From the NCBI RefSeq assembly GCF_002483225.1, contig NZ_DLHL01000001.1, positions 62,001 through 126,000 on the forward strand: 64,000 nt of DNA, in the 5' to 3' direction. Below are positions 33,758 to 43,282 of this stretch, one piece after another (the first letter of the stretch is position 1; each line of letters opens with the position of its first letter). This DNA is from Gemmatimonas sp. UBA7669 (GTDB lineage: Bacteria; Gemmatimonadota; Gemmatimonadetes; Gemmatimonadales; Gemmatimonadaceae). A program made the translations under genes and the position numbers. Under the pieces are notes generated by a model, which saw nothing but the letters and a program-made list of their open reading frames with translations, made no database searches and was not told the origin of the DNA.

Positions 33758-35941
33758 TCAGTCGCGACGCACCTGCATCACGAATGCGAGGCGTCGCGGC
33801 AGGCCGGGCTCGAAGAAACGGTTGCGCGTGGCGTTGATGACCAGCGACGACGCGTAGCGCCGGTCGAACAGGTTTTCGACGGAGAGCGTGGGTTCAAGCG
33901 TCACGCCAGCCCAGCGGGATGACGAGGCGCCGAGTCGCATGTTCCACACCGAAAATCCGGCGCCCTGCACTGTGCCGGCATCGTTGGCGGCGGCCGCACT
34001 GCTGCCTGTCCATTCCAGCGTGGCAAAGGCCCCGCGCGCCCGTGCGGTGACAAACCCCTGCCCGTAGTGTTCGGGCACACCGGGAATGCGTTGACCGGCA
34101 AACGACGTCGTGCCGACATCGTAGCGATCGAAGCGGAACCGCGACCAGGTGTACGACGCGCCGACATCAATCATCGACCACGCCAACCGCACGGCCGACT
34201 CGGCGCCGCGCCGTGTGGTCTGGCCTGCATTGCGAAAGGCACGACGACCAGGCTGGTTGGGCACATCAAAGGGCACAAGCTCGTCCTGCACCACGGCCTC
34301 GAACAGCGCGAGATCGGCGCGCACGCGCTGCCCCAGCAGCGCCTGGGTTCCCACTTCCATCGTGCGTGTACGCTGCGGTTCGAGCGTTGCGTTGAGTCCT
34401 GCGGCACCCGTTTCCTGATTGGTGAGCTCGGTGACCGTGGGCGTTTCAAACGCCGTGGCAAGGTTGCCGTAGAGCGACCAGCGCGGCTGGGCCCGCCAGG
34501 TCACACCGAGCATGGGGCTCACCGCGCGCAGGCTGCGGTCACCCGAGTCGTCGACGTTGCTGGCCGTGATGAAGCGATCGCGCACACCGAACTGCACCTG
34601 ATCGAATCGCAGAGCCGTGCTCACGAACACCTGCCGCGGCGCTTCGATCTCCACCCGGGCGTAACCACCCAGGTTTGCGGCGCGCTCCTGCTGATCGAGT
34701 CGCGTGGCTCCACGCTCATTGCCCGGCACCGGGCAGCGCGTTGACGGCGGGGCGCTGGGCAGTTGCTCCGCGCAGTTTTCGTAGTTGTAGCGTTCGTCCA
34801 CGAGACGCTGCGCATCGACACCCGCACCCAAACGAAGCGGCCAGGGTGTGGACGGCAGACGCCAGGAGCCATGTACGCTGCCGCCCATCACGGCCCTGTC
34901 GACGGCCACCATGGCAAAGGGCAGCGGATTGTCGAGCATACGTGTGCCGCCAAAGAGCGACGCCCGAAGCTGTCCGTTGCCCACATCCCGCTCGGCCATG
35001 AGCGCCAGTTGCGTTTGCTGCACCGCCTTGCGCGAACGCCGCGTGATGTTGAGCGAATCGGGCAGGCGCGGATCGCGCGACAGTTCAGCGGCCGTCAGAG
35101 CGCCGGTGTTTTCTGCGCGCGGCGCGTCGTACACCGTGCCTTGCAACTCGAAGCGCGTGCCGCCGACTGTGGTGAGGCCTCGCGCAAACACGCTGCTGGC
35201 GTCGAAGCGCGACCACGCGCGCGGACCGTCGCCCGCGGTGCGTGTGAAACTGGCCAGCCACTGACTCTGCTGCAGTACACCGCTCGAGTCACCCAACGCT
35301 CCGCGCAGGCTGCCCGAGGCCTGCACATTGGCCCGCTGCAGGCCTCCGCCGTTCCACCATCGCGCCTGCAGGGCGAGGGGCAGAGTGGATGGCGCACGCG
35401 AGCGCATATCCACCACACCACCGGCCGCATTGCCATACAGCGCGGCCGCGGTTCCGCGCACCACATCCACACGGTCCACCGTTTCGAGATCGATCCAGTC
35501 GATGGGTGTCTGCCCGTCTGGCAGCGAGACCGGTACGCCATCACGCAGCACCCGCACGCCGCGCACGCCAAAGGCCGATCGCGCACCGAATCCGCGAACC
35601 GCAATGCGCGAATCCTGGGAAGGATTGCTGCGGTCCTGCACCTGAACGCCCGGCACCGCGAGCAGCAAGTCGCTTACGCTGGTACGGCGCTGCGCGGGGC
35701 GCGCAGGCAATGGCGCTGTGGTCAGCGCAAAGGGCAACTCGAAGGGTGATCGCGCGGCGTCACGCGTGACAGAGACACGCACCGTATTGAGGCGGCGCGC
35801 CGTGGAGTCGTCGGCCACACTGTCGCGTGTTGCCACCTGCGCGACCAGTGGGACGGGCGCTGCCAGCGCGGCAACCACCGTGATGCGCCGGAGCAGAATG
35901 AACGGACGCAGGTTGGGCCGGAAAGTCGGATTGGAAGTCAC
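33758..35941 (-). CDS. TonB-dependent outer-membrane receptor
   Basis: The 727-residue protein starts at GTG, has a signal peptide (hydrophobic core VVAALAAPVPLVAQ), a plug domain (TSVSDLLLAVPGVQVQDRSN, ...IAVRGFGARSAFGVRGVRVLRDGVPVSLPDGQT) and a 22-strand-type beta-barrel ending in a strand with final residues FVMQVRRD. It imports a siderophore, vitamin or other ligand across the outer membrane; the ligand is not evident. There is no space for a riboswitch upstream (57 bp to the next stop). It converges on sppA with 22 bp between stops. Confidence 0.93.
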   Translation of the reverse strand: MTSNPTFRPNLRPFILLRRITVVAALAAPVPLVAQVATRDSVADDSTARRLNTVRVSVTRDAARSPFELPFALTTAPLPARPAQRRTSVSDLLLAVPGVQVQDRSNPSQDSRIAVRGFGARSAFGVRGVRVLRDGVPVSLPDGQTPIDWIDLETVDRVDVVRGTAAALYGNAAGGVVDMRSRAPSTLPLALQARWWNGGGLQRANVQASGSLRGALGDSSGVLQQSQWLASFTRTAGDGPRAWSRFDASSVFARGLTTVGGTRFELQGTVYDAPRAENTGALTAAELSRDPRLPDSLNITRRSRKAVQQTQLALMAERDVGNGQLRASLFGGTRMLDNPLPFAMVAVDRAVMGGSVHGSWRLPSTPWPLRLGAGVDAQRLVDERYNYENCAEQLPSAPPSTRCPVPGNERGATRLDQQERAANLGGYARVEIEAPRQVFVSTALRFDQVQFGVRDRFITASNVDDSGDRSLRAVSPMLGVTWRAQPRWSLYGNLATAFETPTVTELTNQETGAAGLNATLEPQRTRTMEVGTQALLGQRVRADLALFEAVVQDELVPFDVPNQPGRRAFRNAGQTTRRGAESAVRLAWSMIDVGASYTWSRFRFDRYDVGTTSFAGQRIPGVPEHYGQGFVTARARGAFATLEWTGSSAAAANDAGTVQGAGFSVWNMRLGASSSRWAGVTLEPTLSVENLFDRRYASSLVINATRNRFFEPGLPRRLAFVMQVRRD

Positions 35942-35998
35942 GCCTGCAAATATCGCGCGACACCCAGCCTTGCGGGTATGGGACGGCGGGCCGGTCGC

Positions 35999-36796
35999 TC
36001 AGCGCAGCGGCTTGGTGCAGTTCGGCGTGCGGTCGTTGGGGCCGTCGTCAAAGAGCTCGCCGGTGCGTGAACAGATCACGCCCGTCTCCACATCACGCAG
36101 CGAGACGAACCAGTGCGAGGCCGTGGAGTTGGACTGCACCATACGCTGGCCTTCGGGCACTTTCATGCCGGCGGCCTGCAGCTCAGACCACGACGCAAAG
36201 CGCCGATTCAGCACACGGAAGGTCTGCTGACGATCATTCACCTGCGCCAGCGTGCCGGTGAGCGCCGTGGTGCGCCGTTCGACCGTCATGTTGCCGCGAA
36301 CGGTTACCGAGGCCACGGCCACCGTGAGCAGCGCAAACGTCGCCAGCAGGCTCGTGACCAGCATGCTCTCGTTTCGCGAGCGGGTGCTGGCCTGGGCGAC
36401 CACCTTGGCCTTTGCGGAGGAGCGGGTCTTGGCCGCCGACTTGGACGCCGGCTTGCTGGCCGTCGAGGAAGGCGCCGGGGTTGGCAGCTCCACGGCGCCC
36501 GCCACCACGCGCGGCTGCGGCGCGCCGGCCTTCGGCCCGGTGACATTGGCCCAGGGGTCATTGAGCCGCGCGGCACCGCCAGGCGCCGGCTTTCGCTCGC
36601 GGCCGCTGCGTTCGTTCTCCGCATGCATGTCCTTCCACGTGCGACGCGGCGCGGCCATCACCGGCACGGTCTCCTTGGGGATCTCGTGCGGCACGCGTGG
36701 CTTGAGATCCACGGGCGCCCCCAATGGCCGAGACGCCGCGCGGAAGCGATCCGCAGCGAGCGTGGACGGTCGGCGTTTCGGGGGCGTGGTGGACAT
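35999..36796 (-). CDS. Single-pass membrane protein with basic Ala/Lys/Pro-rich N-terminal region
   Basis: The 265-residue protein has a long positively charged, low-complexity N-terminal region (1 to 140), a membrane segment (MLVTSLLATFALLTVAVASVT, about 143 to 163) and a roughly 100-residue C-terminal domain with one Cys pair (VICSRTG and PNCTK). The orientation is likely N-in, with the C-terminal domain outside. No family is recognised. A dyad (36805 to 36835) lies between its start and the upstream region. Confidence 0.65.
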   Translation of the reverse strand: MSTTPPKRRPSTLAADRFRAASRPLGAPVDLKPRVPHEIPKETVPVMAAPRRTWKDMHAENERSGRERKPAPGGAARLNDPWANVTGPKAGAPQPRVVAGAVELPTPAPSSTASKPASKSAAKTRSSAKAKVVAQASTRSRNESMLVTSLLATFALLTVAVASVTVRGNMTVERRTTALTGTLAQVNDRQQTFRVLNRRFASWSELQAAGMKVPEGQRMVQSNSTASHWFVSLRDVETGVICSRTGELFDDGPNDRTPNCTKPLR

Positions 36797-36804
36797 GAGA
36801 TCAT

Positions 36805-36835
36805 GCTATTTCCCTGACGACGGAACGGAAATAGC
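36805..36835. promoter_or_regulatory. 9-bp inverted repeat GCTATTTCC / GGAAATAGC in the leader of 35999
   Basis: Perfect arms at 36805 to 36813 and 36827 to 36835 lie 8 to 38 bp before the start codon. It could be an operator or a hairpin masking the ribosome binding site. Confidence 0.5.
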
Positions 36836-36967
36836 GACACCGGCATCAGCGTCACACTGCCGGCATATTTTTTGGACACGGTCCCGACTGTCAGGCGTTA
36901 CAATCGGGACCGCTCCCGCCCTCGCGGCTCGCGATCAGGCGTCCTTCAGGCCTACCTCAGGCGCGGT

Positions 36968-37537
36968 TCAGGCGGCGCGGGCCTGTAGCGTCTGCCGAAG
37001 CCGCTCGGCCACCGCCTGACGCTGCGCCGGTGTTCCTACACGCAGCGCGTCGACTCCGGCCAGCAGCAGATGCATGCGGGGGTCCTTGGTGGCCACCTTG
37101 GTGAGGCCACTGAACAGGGGTGCGAGCGACTCGCCTCGGACCTCGCCGCCTTCGGCCGCCCACACAAAATTGCGCGGCTCGGCGCCGCCACTCGTCGCCC
37201 CGCCGCCCACGGCCGCCGCCAGCTCCGGGTGCGCGAAGGCCGTGGGATGGCCGCTGCGTTCGGGGCCATGCACGGCCGGGAACGCGAAGCGCACGCCATG
37301 CTCGAGGAATTCCATGAGCGCATCGATGCGCACGGTGCGGCTGCCCGGCCCGCAGATCCCCGCCAGCTGCAGTCGCGCTACGCTGCGATGCACCGCGCTG
37401 GTGCTGGTGGCAAGGGCATTGGCGAGCGGCTCGTAGCGATCCTCGGGCACCAGCACGAGACGGAGCGCGACGGCGATGTCGAACGGGCGGAGCGACGGTT
37501 GAGATGGCACGGTGAACCTGGGGTGGGAGACAGGCAT
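36968..37537 (-). CDS. HTH-type putative transcriptional regulator
   Basis: The 189-residue protein has an N-terminal winged-helix-like part (about 15 to 75: DIAVALRLVLVPEDRYEPLA then ATSTSAVHRSVARLQLAGI, a helix-turn-helix) followed by VRIDALMEFLEHGVRFAFPA and a HPTAFAHPELAAAV region. I have seen this layout in conserved bacterial DNA-binding proteins of unknown target. A small C-terminal helical part completes it. The AT-richer 238-bp gap upstream to argJ would hold both divergent promoters; it contains GTGGCA/TGCCAC arms at 37589 and 37622. Confidence 0.65.
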   Translation of the reverse strand: MPVSHPRFTVPSQPSLRPFDIAVALRLVLVPEDRYEPLANALATSTSAVHRSVARLQLAGICGPGSRTVRIDALMEFLEHGVRFAFPAVHGPERSGHPTAFAHPELAAAVGGGATSGGAEPRNFVWAAEGGEVRGESLAPLFSGLTKVATKDPRMHLLLAGVDALRVGTPAQRQAVAERLRQTLQARAA

Positions 37538-37775
37538 ATGGGGAATGCTCCCAAAGTATGGAAGATCGGAATTTCCATGTTGCGACTTGTGGCAGTTATC
37601 CGTCCCGCATTTTTAACCATTTGCCACTACTAAACGGCCTTTCCCGTACCGTTCGGAACGTCTGACCATACAGCAGCTAAGGAGTTCTTAATTGTGGTAA
37701 AGCGTTGCCAGCACGGCGCTTGCGCAACCCATTGGCTCACTGGCGAGAGATGGCCCGTTCTGTCAGCTTTGCAGC

Positions 37776-38954
37776 ATGACCGAACCCGTCGTCTTTCATG
37801 CCACGCCGCGCTTCCCGCGTGGCTTTCGTTGTGCCAGTCGGAACGTGGGACTCAAGCCCACCGCGCGCGACCTGACGCTGTTTGCCAGCGACCGTGATGC
37901 GGCCGCTGCCGCCGTGTTCACCCGCAATCACTTCCCGGGCGCGCCGGTCATTCTGGGTCGAGAGACACTGCGCAGTGGTGTGCTGCGCGCCGTGATTGCC
38001 AACAGCAAGGTGAGCAATGTGGCCACGGGTCAGGCCGGCGTGGACCACGCGCGCCGCATGGCGGCCGCGGCCGCGCAGGAACTCGGCACGTCACCCGACA
38101 AGGTGCTGGTCTCCTCAACGGGGGTGATCGGCGTGCCGCTGCCCATCGAAAAGATCGAGCGCGGTGTGGTGGGGATGTCCGCCGACCTGCAGGACGATCC
38201 CATGGTCGGCGCCGAAGGCATCATGACCACCGACTCGCATCCCAAGGCGCTGTCGGCGTCGGTTGGTGATGCGACCATCACCTGGGTGGCCAAGGGCTCC
38301 GGCATGATCGAGCCGAACATGGCCACCATGCTCTCGTACATCTTCACCGACGCGGCGCTCGATGCCGCCACGCTCGACCGTCTGCTGCGCGAAGCGGTGA
38401 GTGGCTCGTTCAACATGCTGTCGGTAGACACGGATACCAGCACCTCGGACACCTGCGCCATTCTGGCCAACGGCGCCGCGGGTGCGGTGGACGAAGCGGA
38501 GTTTCTGCGCGTGCTGCGCGAAGGCTGCACGCGCATGACGGAAATTCTCGCGCGTGATGGCGAGGGCGCGGAGCATCTGCTGCGGGTGAGCGTGCGGGGC
38601 GCGCTCAACGCCACGGAAGCGCGTGTGGTGGCCAAGTCCATCGTGAACTCGCCGCTGGTCAAGACCATGGTGCACGGCGCCGACCCCAACGTGGGGCGCC
38701 TGCTCATGGCGGTGGGCAAGTGCTTCAGCTGCACCATCATGCCGTCGTCCACCGATGCCTGGATCAACGGCTTTCAAGTAGTGGGACGTGGTGAGCGTCT
38801 GGCCTTTGACGATGCCGTCGTGCGCGAAACGCTCTCGCGCGAAGTGGTGGACATCGAGGTCGCACTCGGCGTGGGCGAGGGCTCGGCCACCGCCTACGGC
38901 TGCGACCTCACCAAGGGCTACGTGGACGAGAACGCGGCGTACTACAGCTCCTGA
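37776..38954 (+). CDS. argJ: Glutamate N-acetyltransferase / amino-acid acetyltransferase
   Basis: The 392-residue length and motifs match ArgJ: an N-terminal FRCASRNVGLKPTARDLTLF, SSTGVIGVPLPIEKI, and the autoprocessing site NMATMLSYIFTDA (about 180 to 192) where the Thr before Met-Leu is the N-terminal nucleophile of the beta chain, and VNSPLVKTMVHGADPNVGRL. The enzyme transfers acetyl from N-acetylornithine to glutamate in arginine biosynthesis; a second activity with acetyl-CoA depends on species. No other arg gene is adjacent in this window. Confidence 0.95.
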   Translation: MTEPVVFHATPRFPRGFRCASRNVGLKPTARDLTLFASDRDAAAAAVFTRNHFPGAPVILGRETLRSGVLRAVIANSKVSNVATGQAGVDHARRMAAAAAQELGTSPDKVLVSSTGVIGVPLPIEKIERGVVGMSADLQDDPMVGAEGIMTTDSHPKALSASVGDATITWVAKGSGMIEPNMATMLSYIFTDAALDAATLDRLLREAVSGSFNMLSVDTDTSTSDTCAILANGAAGAVDEAEFLRVLREGCTRMTEILARDGEGAEHLLRVSVRGALNATEARVVAKSIVNSPLVKTMVHGADPNVGRLLMAVGKCFSCTIMPSSTDAWINGFQVVGRGERLAFDDAVVRETLSREVVDIEVALGVGEGSATAYGCDLTKGYVDENAAYYSS

Positions 38955-38990
38955 GTGGCCGGCCCTCTTGGCGTTCGCATGATAGTCAAC

Positions 38991-39240
38991 CGCTCACGCA
39001 GAGAAGGGGAGAGCGCAGAGTTCGCAGAGAACCGCGGTCGGGGTTGAACTGCCTTGTCGCGGATGACACGGATGGAGCGGAAACAGCACGGATTGAACAG
39101 CAGTCAAGAGTTGGCGGAGTGTTCATGCCTTACCCTCTGCGGCCTCGGCGCCCTCTATTCCTCTGCGTGAGCTGTTGTCAGTCTCAGCTCACGCACCGGA
39201 GCCCGGGCACGGCGAGCAGTCAATCCGTGCTGTTTCCGTT
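38991..39240. repeat. Interspersed intergenic repeat, copy 1
   Basis: The gap 38955 to 39268 holds no gene. Its core (about 39012 to 39068) recurs at 49380 to 49440 in opposite orientation with about nine in ten bases identical. Within copy 1, CTCACGCAGAG at the left and CTCTGCGTGAG at 39161 are inverted, and an 18-bp perfect inverted repeat links 39079 to 39096 with 39220 to 39237. This is a palindromic, non-coding, multi-copy element. Confidence 0.8.
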
Positions 39241-39268
39241 TGTTGTCCGCGAAATCCGTGATAATCAG

Positions 39269-40819
39269 TTACGGACGCGGCGCCTTCCAATGACGCGTGG
39301 CCTGCTCGTAGTCGTAGCCGAGCTGGATGAGCCGGTACTCGCTCCACGCGCGCCCCATGAAGGTCATGCCCGCCGGAAGCCTGCCACCACGCGTGTAGCC
39401 CATGGGCACCGTGATGGCGGGAAAGCCCGTCATGGGTGAAAAGAGCTGGCTGTTGTCACCGTGCGGCGTGTTGAGATCGCCGATGAGCCGCGGCGGATTG
39501 CTCCACGTGGGATACACGACCGCATCAAGCTTGAGTGTATCGAGCGTCGCTGTGAACGCCACGCGCAGCGCCGCGCGAACCTGCTCGCGGCTCTGGCATC
39601 CCGGTGCCGCTTCGGGCAGTTGCGTGGCCTGCGCCGCATCGCGCAGGCGCGGCTCAACGGTCGGGTGATAGCGACGACTGCGGATGATGTCGTCCAGCGT
39701 CTTGACGGGCGCGTTGGGCGCGCGCGCCGCAAAGTAGCGCTCGAGATCGGCCTTGAAGCGATTGCAGCCACCCTGCTGCCGCCGCAGGATGCTGTCGAGT
39801 GAATCCACAAGCACCGTGTCGATCACCACGGCACCGGCCGCCCGCAGATCACGTACGGCGCGCTCGAACACCGTGCGCACCTCGGCGTCGAGCGTGGGGC
39901 GCTCATAGGCCTGACGCAGCACGCCAATGCGTGCCCCACGCAACGCGCCGCGCGTGAGTGCCGGGAGATACGACGCCGGCCGGCGGCTGTCGGCCTGGGC
40001 CGTCACCGTGTCGGCCGGGTCGCTGTGCGCAATCACGTCAAACACGCGCACCGCATCAGCCATGCTGCGCGCCATTGGCCCCGCAATGTCCGCACCCTCG
40101 TTGAGCGGAATCACGCCAGCACGCGAGGTGAGCCCCATGGTGGAGCGAATGCCCACCAGCGCCTGATGTGCCGAGGGCCCGCGAATGCTGTTGCCGGTGT
40201 CGGTGCCCAGGCCAAGTGTGCCGAAGCCCATGGCCACGGCCGCTGCGGTACCGCCGCTGGAGCCCGCCGTGACCCGGTCGAGGGCGTAGGGGTTGCGCGT
40301 GTAACCGGGCAAAATCGAGCTCACCGTTTCGTAGGGCGTAAAGGCCCACTCGGCGAGATTGCTCTTGGCCAGCACGATGGCGCCGGCGGCCTTCACCTGC
40401 GCCACCATGGTGGCATCCTGCGGCGGCTTCCAGCCTTCGAGCGCGAGTGACCCGCCAGTGGTTTGCAGGCCGCGCGTTTCGAAGTTGTCCTTCACAATGA
40501 GCGGCACGCAGTGCAGCGAACCGCGCGCTGCACGAGTGGCCTGCGCGCGATCCAGCGAGTCGGCGGTAGCCAGCGCCTCGGGGTTGAGCACGACAATGCT
40601 GTTGACGGCCGGCCCCTGCTTGTCGAGCGAATCGATGCGCGCGAGGTAGCGCTGCACCAACTGTCGGCACGTCAGCCGCCCGCTGGCAAGCGCCGCCTGC
40701 ACCGTGGCAATGGATGCCGTGTCGACAGGGAACGAGCCGACCGGCGCACGCTGCGCCTCGAGTGGGGTGGCGAGGGCCACGCAGAGCGTAACGGACAGAC
40801 CACGAAGTTGGGTGCGCAT
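39269..40819 (-). CDS. Secreted amidase-signature-family protein
   Basis: The 516-residue protein has a signal peptide (LRGLSVTLCVALATPLEAQ) and an amidase-signature domain: general-base Lys in LIVKDNFETRG, Ser-rich AGSSGGTAAAVAMGF, and GTDTGNSIRGPS carrying the nucleophile Ser (usual GSDTGGSIR). It is a periplasmic or exported hydrolase of amides; the physiological substrate is unknown. Compared with GatA it lacks a GatB/C context. It ends at the edge of interspersed repeat copy 1. Confidence 0.92.
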   Translation of the reverse strand: MRTQLRGLSVTLCVALATPLEAQRAPVGSFPVDTASIATVQAALASGRLTCRQLVQRYLARIDSLDKQGPAVNSIVVLNPEALATADSLDRAQATRAARGSLHCVPLIVKDNFETRGLQTTGGSLALEGWKPPQDATMVAQVKAAGAIVLAKSNLAEWAFTPYETVSSILPGYTRNPYALDRVTAGSSGGTAAAVAMGFGTLGLGTDTGNSIRGPSAHQALVGIRSTMGLTSRAGVIPLNEGADIAGPMARSMADAVRVFDVIAHSDPADTVTAQADSRRPASYLPALTRGALRGARIGVLRQAYERPTLDAEVRTVFERAVRDLRAAGAVVIDTVLVDSLDSILRRQQGGCNRFKADLERYFAARAPNAPVKTLDDIIRSRRYHPTVEPRLRDAAQATQLPEAAPGCQSREQVRAALRVAFTATLDTLKLDAVVYPTWSNPPRLIGDLNTPHGDNSQLFSPMTGFPAITVPMGYTRGGRLPAGMTFMGRAWSEYRLIQLGYDYEQATRHWKAPRP

Positions 40820-40873
40820 GCAGCAAACATGGCACCAACTCCGCGCGATGTCAGCTCAACCTGCCTCTGTCCG

Positions 40874-42136
40874 TCATCGCTGCTCCAGCCAGGGCCGCTT
40901 GGTCCAGACGAGAATGGTGCCGCATCCCGTGTGGGCGCTCAAATCAAAGACAGGCGGGATGCCGACGGGATTGTTGTAGACCTCGACAGCGGCAATGGTG
41001 GACGGTGGTGCCATGGCGTCGAGGTCCTCCATCGTCAGACCATCAGGGGGAGCACTCCTATCGAGGGAAGAAGCCATCCTGAAGTACATGCCATCGATGA
41101 ACATATTTGGCACGCAGCGCGCCCCGATGAAGCCCCTCAGCCTCGGTGCGCGAGATCGGCCGGTACCTTCGAAGAACACCCCGCGCATGCCGGCCAGAAT
41201 ATCCGATAGCGACTGCGCTCTCACCGAGGTGGCCTCGTCGACCTTGAAGAAGGCACCCATGCCCACCCGACGACGACTCTCAAAACCTTCGTACGCGCCC
41301 ATGACGCCAGCGGTCGCCGTGCCCGACGCGGTCGCATCGGCCTTGATGCTCACACCGCGCAACGCCTGCACCGGCCGCTCACCGTTCACACTGTCCCGTG
41401 ACGGTGGCAGCAGCGCCACACGCGCCACGCCCAAGCCGCCCAGAGTCAGGGCGCTTTGCCCCACGGTATCGCGGCCTGCCACCGCTGTGAGTTGCACTCG
41501 GGGTGTGCTCGGCACCCCGCACAACAGAAAGGTGCCGTTGGAGTCCGGCGTGAGATCCACCTGACGTGGTACGCGATTGAACGCCCTGTTCTCGATGACC
41601 ATATCCGTCCATTCCGCGCGGACACTGACTGGGGCACTCCCCTTCGCGGATGTTGGCGCAGGCCGAGGCACGGTGCCAATGACCAGCCCCGCACCTTCCG
41701 GTGCCTCGCTGCCACACACCAGGCGATGCAATCCGCGCACCGCGGGCACCGTGTAAACCACCCGGGTGTCCCAGATACCCACCGTGACCGGCGCGGGGGG
41801 CAGCGTGAGATCGAGCGAGTCAAGCACGGGGTGCAGCAGGGCCAGTCGGTAGTTTCCTGCCGGCACACTGTCAAATACGAACTGTCCGACGCTGTCCACA
41901 TTGGCGTAGCGATTGCCGGGCATGAGCACCATGGTGCCGCCGGCAAGCGCGCGACCTCCATGCAGTGAATCCACCACCGCCCCCATCAATCGCGCGGGCG
42001 CACTGGTCTGCGCCTGTGCGGCATTGGGCGCGGCGGCCATGCACACACCGAGCCACACCAACCGGCTCATCTTTGCGAACCGCGTGGACCACCGTACTGC
42101 AGCAGGTGGCAGGACAGGGCGCGACATGCGCGGCAT
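40874..42136 (-). CDS. Secreted carboxypeptidase-regulatory-like plus TonB-plug protein without a barrel
   Basis: ATG 42136 has GGAGAG six bases upstream, giving 420 residues; ATG 42070 would give a shorter signal region (RLVWLGVCMAAAPNAAQAQ). After the signal come an Ig-like carboxypeptidase-regulatory domain (about 50 to 125: VVDSLHGGRALAGG), a variable middle, and a C-terminal part resembling a TonB-receptor plug: SLSDILAGMRGVFFEG, RLRGFIGARCVPNMFIDG, IAAVEVYNNP and CGTILVWTK. There is no downstream beta-barrel. Such plug-only proteins are found in several gene families of Gemmatimonadota and Bacteroidota; the function is unknown. Confidence 0.7.
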   Translation of the reverse strand: MPRMSRPVLPPAAVRWSTRFAKMSRLVWLGVCMAAAPNAAQAQTSAPARLMGAVVDSLHGGRALAGGTMVLMPGNRYANVDSVGQFVFDSVPAGNYRLALLHPVLDSLDLTLPPAPVTVGIWDTRVVYTVPAVRGLHRLVCGSEAPEGAGLVIGTVPRPAPTSAKGSAPVSVRAEWTDMVIENRAFNRVPRQVDLTPDSNGTFLLCGVPSTPRVQLTAVAGRDTVGQSALTLGGLGVARVALLPPSRDSVNGERPVQALRGVSIKADATASGTATAGVMGAYEGFESRRRVGMGAFFKVDEATSVRAQSLSDILAGMRGVFFEGTGRSRAPRLRGFIGARCVPNMFIDGMYFRMASSLDRSAPPDGLTMEDLDAMAPPSTIAAVEVYNNPVGIPPVFDLSAHTGCGTILVWTKRPWLEQR

Positions 42137-42226
42137 TGGACTCTCCAAAGGGTGGGATGTTGACCACTACCCCGGAAGGTGGTGCAGGTTCACGGCCTGC
42201 ACCACCCGCGCACGTTCAGCCAGGCA

Positions 42227-43282
42227 TTACGCGGCGTTTGCCACCCGTCCCCGTACCAGCGGAATCACGGTTTCGGCAAAGCGCTCCATCTCTTCGAGCT
42301 GTGGACTGCATTGCAGCAGCAGCAGGTCCACCCCCGCACGCTCGTACGCCCGGATGCGATCAGCCACCTGCTCCGCCGTGCCCACCAGATTGGCGCGCAG
42401 CCCACGATTGGACACGGAGTAGTCCTGCAGCGAGACCTGCTGATCAAGCTGCGTGTTGGCAATCCAGTCCTGATAGTTGCCGAAGCCCGGCGAGCCAGGC
42501 TGCACGTTGGTAATGCGCGCCAGTTCGCGCTGCGCCTCGGCTTCACTGTCACGCACGATGACATACGCGGCCATGCCACAACGCATGGGCGCCAGCCCAG
42601 CACGCGCGCGGCGTTCCTGCATGTCGGCCACCTTGGGCGCGATACGCTCCGCGGGATCACCGTGCATGACATAGGCATCGCACCGGTTCGAGATCAGCGT
42701 GCGCGCCGCCTCCGATTCGCCGCCGGCATAGAGCACCGGATGCGGGCGTCCGAAGCTCGAAACCGGCTTGGGTTCGACGACAAGGTCCTCGACCTGATAG
42801 TAGCGCCCCCGATACGTGGTGGACGGCTGCGACCACGCACCGCGCAGCACCTCGAGCCACTCCGACGTGCGCGCATAGCGGTCGTCGTGTTCGTCGAACT
42901 GCGAGCCGTAGCGCCGCGCCTCATCCTTCCACCAGCTTGACACCACATTCAGCGACAGCCGGCCGTTGCTGATGCGGTCGATGTTGGCCGCCTGCTTGGC
43001 CAGCGTGGCGGGGTGATGAAACGTGGGACGCACGGCCACCATGAGCTCGAGGCGGTGCGTCACCGCGGCCAGTGCGGCCGCCGTGCTCCACGCATCAAGC
43101 GCCGGCGCCTCAATGCCCTTGATGTCGTTGAGAAAGAGCTCGGCGATGAGAGTAAGGTCGAAGCCGATCTCCTCACTGCGCCGCGCCAGACGCTGTACGT
43201 ACGGCCAGCTCGCGTCCATGCCCTCGTCGGGCACATTGCGCAGCCAGCCGCCGAATACCGGCAACCAGTAGCCGAAGCGCAT
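42227..43282 (-). CDS. LLM-class flavin monooxygenase (SsuD-like)
   Basis: The 351-residue protein has the luciferase-like TIM-barrel motifs of alkanesulfonate/dimethylsulfone-type monooxygenases: MRFGYWLPVFGGWL at the start, RLELMVAVRPTFHHPATLAKQ, RLSLNVVSSWWKDEARRYG, and YAGGESEAARTLI. The best-known relatives desulfonate alkanesulfonates with FMNH2. There is no flavin reductase or transporter gene beside it. It follows the ATP-grasp gene with a one-base overlap (TGATG) and shares its SAM-II-like leader, which fits a sulfur- or methionine-related role. The substrate is unknown. Confidence 0.88.
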   Translation of the reverse strand: MRFGYWLPVFGGWLRNVPDEGMDASWPYVQRLARRSEEIGFDLTLIAELFLNDIKGIEAPALDAWSTAAALAAVTHRLELMVAVRPTFHHPATLAKQAANIDRISNGRLSLNVVSSWWKDEARRYGSQFDEHDDRYARTSEWLEVLRGAWSQPSTTYRGRYYQVEDLVVEPKPVSSFGRPHPVLYAGGESEAARTLISNRCDAYVMHGDPAERIAPKVADMQERRARAGLAPMRCGMAAYVIVRDSEAEAQRELARITNVQPGSPGFGNYQDWIANTQLDQQVSLQDYSVSNRGLRANLVGTAEQVADRIRAYERAGVDLLLLQCSPQLEEMERFAETVIPLVRGRVANAA

